Positions 58,881 through 64,000 of a stretch of DNA of 64,000 nucleotides are shown piece by piece. Made by a program: the position numbers and the translations under genes. This DNA comes from Oenanthe sinensis (lineage: Eukaryota; Streptophyta; Magnoliopsida; Apiales; Apiaceae). Numbering within the stretch: position 1 is the first letter of the stretch; the number at the start of each line of letters is the position of its first letter. The notes beneath the pieces are model-generated. The model saw nothing but the letters and a program-made list of their open reading frames with translations, had not been told where the DNA came from and searched no databases. The stretch covers positions 16,685,631-16,749,630 of the forward strand of contig CM053802.1 of NCBI GenBank assembly GCA_028671895.1, read 5' to 3'.

Positions 58881-59290
58881 GAGAAAAGGCCATGTATGTC
58901 ACAATTTTGAGGTGGAAATGCCCTAAATGGCACAACTCGTAATAATGGCCCTAAATAGCACTCCAAAACGCTACATAGTGTGGCGTACTGGAAAAAAAGT
59001 GAAAACGCTGCTTCGTGTAGCGTTTTGCACTTTTTTTAAAAAAATTTCGGGAAAAAACGCTACTTCGTGTAGCGTTTTGCATTTTTTTTAATTTTTTTTT
59101 GGGAAAAACGCTACTTTATCTTGGGTTTTGGGCTAAAAAACGCTACTTAAAATAGCGTTTTGGAGAGAATTTTTTTTTTTTCAAAACTCTACACGATGTA
59201 GCGTTTTGGAATGCTATTTAGGGCCATTTTTTCGGGGTGTGCCATTTAGGGCATTTTCTCCCCAAATTGTGACATATAGGGCCAACACCC
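58881..59290. mobile_element. Mutator-type miniature element, copy B (410 bp)
   Basis: Flanked by the perfect 9 bp repeat GATTAAATT (58872-58880 and 59291-59299). Starts GAGAAAAGGCCATG and ends GGCCAACACCC, as copy A does. The inverted ends are over 100 bp. The centre is a chain of AAAACGCTAC/GTAGCGTTTT inverted pairs able to form short hairpins. No coding capacity. Confidence 0.9.
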
Positions 59291-59299
59291 GATTAAATT

Positions 59300-62200
59300 T
59301 GATTTAAGTGTTAAATGGGGGTGTTTCTCTTGAACTGGTTCCCGATTCATAATTTAATTTTTGTAGTAAGAGATACTGCTAGTAATATAACTTATTGGTT
59401 AACTTGTTGCTTTTTTTGGGTTCAAAATTTTAGATTTTTTCCTAGCTATAGTAACGAGAATACTGATGGAGTGAGAGATGGCTACTCGCTTACTCCTTGT
59501 TCTTGCTTCATGCTGCTTGCATGATTGATGGATTTACGAATGGAAAATGAACGTAAAAATTTGGTTTCATTTATATAATATACATAATTGATAATACGGA
59601 GTAGTATAATACGGTTTTTTTTTTTCAAATTTCGGCTTTTGGGAATTGAATTGAACTAAATGAAAAACTTTAATTTGATCGAGAAAAATATTTTGATTCA
59701 ATTTATAAAAAACCAAATATTTTGAGTTCTGAAATTTTAGCCGCGGTTCAATTTTGGACCGAATGGATCGACCAAATGGACCAAATACTCAAAAACCTAC
59801 CTCTCTATAAAAAATATATATATTTATATTTATATTAAAAAATGAGAAATAAAAATAAATTTTACTAATTAAATTACATATAAATTATTAAACAATCCGT
59901 AATATAATAATATAAATTATTATATTGAATAATATTGTTTGTTTTGTCGTAAGATTCTGTGAATTATATTAAATTCAATTAGTCGACTTGGTTAATAATA
60001 GATTAATTAAAGCATAAATATTTGATGTTGTTTTCAATGTGAACAAAGATGTTAAGTTCAAAATAAATGAGCAGTATATTAATAAATTGAGGTTGAGATA
60101 TACTCCCCCACCATACAAATTGACAAGAGTATGTAAGCAATCATACTGAGATTATAATGTTGGATAAATCTATACTCCAATCAATGTCCTACATACAAGT
60201 AGGAGACAACGACACACACCACCAGCCCACAATATTACTCCTAATACCACTTACTCTACCCTGTATATATAATCCTGTTACTACGTACTGTAAATCTATC
60301 AACAACTGAGTTTTGTATGTTGGGTAGGCCATATATGTTTGTCAGTTGTTGGTACGTTTGTGTGGACTTATGAGTAACTTACAAATAAAAATTTACGTAC
60401 ATTTTTCAATTTATAGCTGTGTTTCCTCTCATTTCAACTTATTTCCAATCATGCATGAATAAAAGAACGCTTATTTTTTAGATTTTACGGGCAGTAGAAC
60501 AGTCACAAAAATCGTTCAATATAATAATTTAACAGTTACCCGTGAACCTTAAACAAAAGTTGATAAAAAAAACCGCACAACTTTTATATGGAATTTGGAA
60601 CCACAAAATCTTTATCAACTTGCATGTTCTTTTGTATTCCCGAAAAGAAAGAGAATATGTGTTATTTTCTTCTCTCTTCTAACCGGTTTAACTTCTAAAA
60701 AAAGCATTAAACTAAGAACAAGTTGAAGAAAAGAAATATTTTTCTTTTCTTTTTCTTCAAAAAAAATATCTGGAATACAGAGTTAAAGAGAACAAATTAC
60801 GGAAGGGAAAATGACATAAGAAATTTACAGGATGATGGGATATTTATGAGATTTCGATCACATTCAAAATTTTCAAAAAAAATTAAAACCAAAAACCACA
60901 CTTTTCTACCTAAAAAAACCTCTATAACTTTTAGTATGGAGACATTATTTGCCGGGAAAAAAGTTTGTGGTGTGCACTGATGCACTGATTGCTTCTCCCC
61001 CCCTGTAGTCGTAATAATCGTCTCCTCGCTGCCATCGAAGACTTTCCCATAAATTGAAATTTGGCGGTAAAAAGATCGAATTGTATCCGAAGAACAGGGA
61101 GTTATTGTCTATCGTGGACATGTATGGTAGAAATTAGAATATAAATAATGTAACATTTTTTATTTTGACAGCAAATAGTGTTACTTCACTATGATAGCCT
61201 TTTAGCATAAGTATCCGTAGTATATCAGTCGTTTTTCAAGCACCAGTAAGAACGCAAAATTCATCCCCGACACCATAAAAAGTTGTGCAAATAATATGCA
61301 TCTACAGATATAGTAGAAGTTATGAAGAATCCAAGAGCTATATTTTACATAGAGAGAGGCAATAATCACCAAACATGTATACACACTTTTGCTATGATAA
61401 CTGTTTACATCGATCAATTGATTGATCTTGTGCATGCACTATCATAGCGCAAATCATTAGGTTGTGTACAAAGGCGATCATTACTATATTAAACCTTAAA
61501 AACATTTATTCCCCGATTTGTATTTTAAAAACATTCGTGACATTATGTTTACTGTGTGGTATGCATTAAATTTTCTTTAGAATTCTAGTGATGATTGATT
61601 GATTGGGATACTAGGCTCATTGGTTTTATTGTCGAGGGAAATCTCCTCTTTCAGATCCAAATTACATGCTTTTAAGCTCTTGGAACACTTGGGACCGCAA
61701 TGTCTATTTTACACATAGGTTTGGTCCAACTTATGCGAAAAAATGATGTCTTTAGCACAAAAAAATGATGTACTTGCTTTGAACTTAGTTGTTATGAAAG
61801 GTAAACTTATACTCAACATCAATCCCATTGATCAGTTAAATAAAGGTTTTTATTGAATAGTTCGTTGTTCATCTGCCAAGTCTTGTAGTAGAAGCACAAG
61901 TTTAACAATCAGGGAGAGCCTTCGAAATCTTTCTAGTTTATACATTGGCCACTGAATGCAGCATTAATTTTAATCCCTATTGTTTGCAAACAAACATTGG
62001 ATTAAGATATTAGTGTATTTTGGTATAGTTTATAACATTGGATTAAGATACTAGTGTATTTTGGTATAGTTTATAATTAAGTGCATAGGAAAGTAACCGG
62101 ACTTCATAGCTTGTATTGAAGTTCAGAGTTTTGTTACAGTGGCTGGCAGAGCTGGAGATAGATATGTGCATGCATGTCAATTTGATTTTCGGAGCTTACA

Positions 62201-62704
62201 CCTTTCGTGAGAAGAGCATTTCCGTTTGTTTCATCTGCACCTTTTGTCTCGTCAACCTAAAATGCAAAATGGTTATAGTCAGGATGATGCTGAAATATAG
62301 GTTATCCACAGTGAATGCAGTTGGTAACAAAAGGGGCTCATCTATCTTGTAGTTAGCCTGTACAAAGCTCTTAATCTGTTTATATTATGTATAGTTATGC
62401 AAATGCTTTTATATGTAATTATATTTTTTTCTTAATGTTTACCTTCTTATAAAAGTTGATGTTTACTTGACACACTTGATCTACCTGCAATTATAACCAT
62501 TGAATTTAGCTATTTGAATATACATTTTGGCACCGGTATTGTAAGAGTCATCAGAAATTGCAAGTTTTTAGTAACAACCTTTATGTTGAGTTCATCTATT
62601 TCATCCATTAAAATTTGATCCTACATTAAAGATTATGTTAGTGCACATGATTTAATGTAAAGAAGATCATAAGATGAGCATCAAACATGGTGCTAGTTTA
62701 TGAC
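59300..62704. other. Intergenic region, no gene supported
   Basis: AT-rich. A 41 bp tandem duplication at 61994-62075 is listed separately. If the MADS exon at 62705 belongs to a live gene, its later exons should be here, but I could not find them. Confidence 0.45.
61994..62075. repeat. Tandem duplication of a 41 bp unit
   Basis: ACATTGGATTAAGATAYTAG followed by TGTATTTTGGTATAGTTTATA occurs twice with one difference (61994-62034 and 62035-62075). Confidence 0.92.
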
Positions 62705-62804
62705 CTTTCTCATGCCGACACCCCGAAGGCTCATTTCAAGTTGGTTCTCCAGATTTTGCAAATCTTTAAAGTTCAAACCAGAAAGTTCCTCACCCATCAT
62801 TTGT
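62705..62804 (-). pseudogene. Isolated K-box exon of an AGL17-type MADS-box gene
   Basis: The exon is exactly 100 bp between an AG acceptor (TATTACAG, ends 62805) and a GT donor (starts 62704), the usual size of the main K-box exon in MIKC MADS genes. It encodes QMMGEELSGLNFKDLQNLEN followed by QLEMSLRGVGMRK, closely like the AGL16/AGL21/ANR1 (AGL17) group. No MADS domain exon is visible up to the right edge (1.2 kb) and no later K-box or C-terminal exons are visible downstream. It is either part of a gene with large introns extending past 64000 or an orphan fragment; the Gly in GVGMRK, where relatives have Arg, hints at relaxed constraint. Confidence 0.8.
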
Positions 62805-64000
62805 CTGTAATATCTCAACAGAGTAGGATTGATGATGTTGTAGAGAATGAATAAGCAAAAATGAATTAGAATTTGACTCAAGAGAGACGATGATGCAGCG
62901 ACAAATAAGATCTGATGACAATAAGTTCGTATTCCATGTATGGGTGGTAACCTGGAGTGTTTCGCATCACAATGGCTGTTCGATGTTGCATTTGAAAACT
63001 AGATGTGAGTATGGTCTGGCAAAGGTGCTGAACACTAGAAGGGGATTTGGATATTAGTTTTGATTTTTCATGTACATTGTACTTGGCTAAATGTTATTTG
63101 GCAGATTTTGGCAGTGGTGGGATGGAATGTATGGTAGTTTGGTTGGGGACTAAGGTTTTGGAGTAGATTCCTGGACAGAAGGCAAGTGACTTGGCTATCT
63201 ATACTACAGGGCAAGGTATAGTGATAGAACCTATATTTGTAGAGAATAGGTGAAAAGCCTCAATTTAAGCATTAAGATTTAAATTTCAGTTTCAAATCTA
63301 ACAAGTAGGTTTCTTTAATTTATTTAGTTTATAACTGGATAAAAATAAAACATCTTATAGAATATTCATCTAGAATTCTTAGAATGAATTGTGAGACTAC
63401 TACGTTTAGTACCGAGTATCCAGTTTTAGTGCAAGCTTCTAAATCAAGAACAATCTTATATCTGAACTGTAACAGTCGGGCAACAAAGAGATGCCAATCT
63501 CAACAGTCCAAGTACAATGGGCGAGGCAGAGCTGAGGTCCTATTATTTACTTCATTCTCCTTCCAAACCGTGATGTCTGCAGGTAGGGGCACAATGGTAT
63601 TTACTATTTAGCATGTTTCTGTAAAGGCTAAAGACAGATATGAGTTGTGTTCAGGGATTGACAAGGTGTATAGCGCATCACATGTGAAGCATCCTCACTT
63701 TCTCTGATTATGTTGTACATCAGTTAACATGAGCTTTAGCGGTACAATGTGTTAAGCAGTGAGATTATTATATTTTTAAATACATCGTAACATATAGTTT
63801 ACAATAGTGAAAAATCTTATCGTACCTGTGATTCTCTTGCATGTTTTGCACTTGTCGTCTTAAAAATTTCCGGTCTTTTTTTTATGTGGAAAAGGCCCGT
63901 ATCAATACAGTTGTCTCTCTTTCCCAGAACTGTAGTTGAAGCATCAAAAGTAAGTCGTGTACAGAATTCTTTCTATCAATGTGGCTTGATGAGAATGAAT
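62805..64000. other. Flank of the MADS exon to the right edge, nothing else supported
   Basis: If the MADS gene is intact this is its intron. No other exon, repeat or RNA gene is identified. Confidence 0.4.

Overview
This is plant nuclear DNA, most likely from a eudicot and possibly an asterid; the species cannot be named from the sequence alone. It is AT-rich, its genes have short GT-AG introns, and it is full of retrotransposons and small inverted-repeat elements. The gene families (CEPR1 and IKU2/RLK7 receptor kinases, plastid glutamyl-tRNA reductase, a bHLH93-type factor, UFC1, an AGL17-type MADS exon) are those of a flowering plant.

Layout. (1) 1-11225: a large Ty1/copia (Sirevirus-type) element on the minus strand. 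It has a 5' LTR, a primer binding site, gag, pol and a very long third reading frame that runs off the left edge. One short palindromic motif is scattered through its LTR, its spacer and all three coding regions. (2) 11226-15694: AT-rich spacer. (3) 15695-18992: CEPR1/XIP1-like LRR receptor kinase, minus strand. (4) 18993-25523: spacer with three inverted-repeat elements (21438-22063 pogo/Emigrant type, 22209-22660, 22706-23304) and a 2x~138 bp tandem repeat. (5) 25524-28622: IKU2/RLK7-like LRR receptor kinase, minus strand. (6) 32098-37007: a 5'-truncated L1-type LINE flanked by a perfect 112 bp direct repeat. (7) 39770-43525: UFC1, plus strand, with three small coding deletions and a Ty3/gypsy integrase fragment in its last intron. 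(8) 45926-49165: intact HEMA (glutamyl-tRNA reductase), plus strand. (9) 50528-51986: bHLH93/bHLH61-like gene, minus strand. (10) 52450-59290: two copies of one Mutator-type miniature element, each with a perfect 9 bp target duplication, and between them a 2.2 kb non-autonomous LTR element. (11) 62705-62804: a single 100 bp K-box exon of an AGL17-type MADS gene.

The host genes do not form one pathway. The two receptor kinases belong to the same LRR-XI subfamily and share strand, architecture and a phase-1 intron after the APE proline, so they look like an old local pair. The rest are unrelated neighbours. HEMA makes the committed precursor for chlorophyll and heme. UFC1 is the E2 of the UFM1 modifier pathway and is probably inactive as read here.
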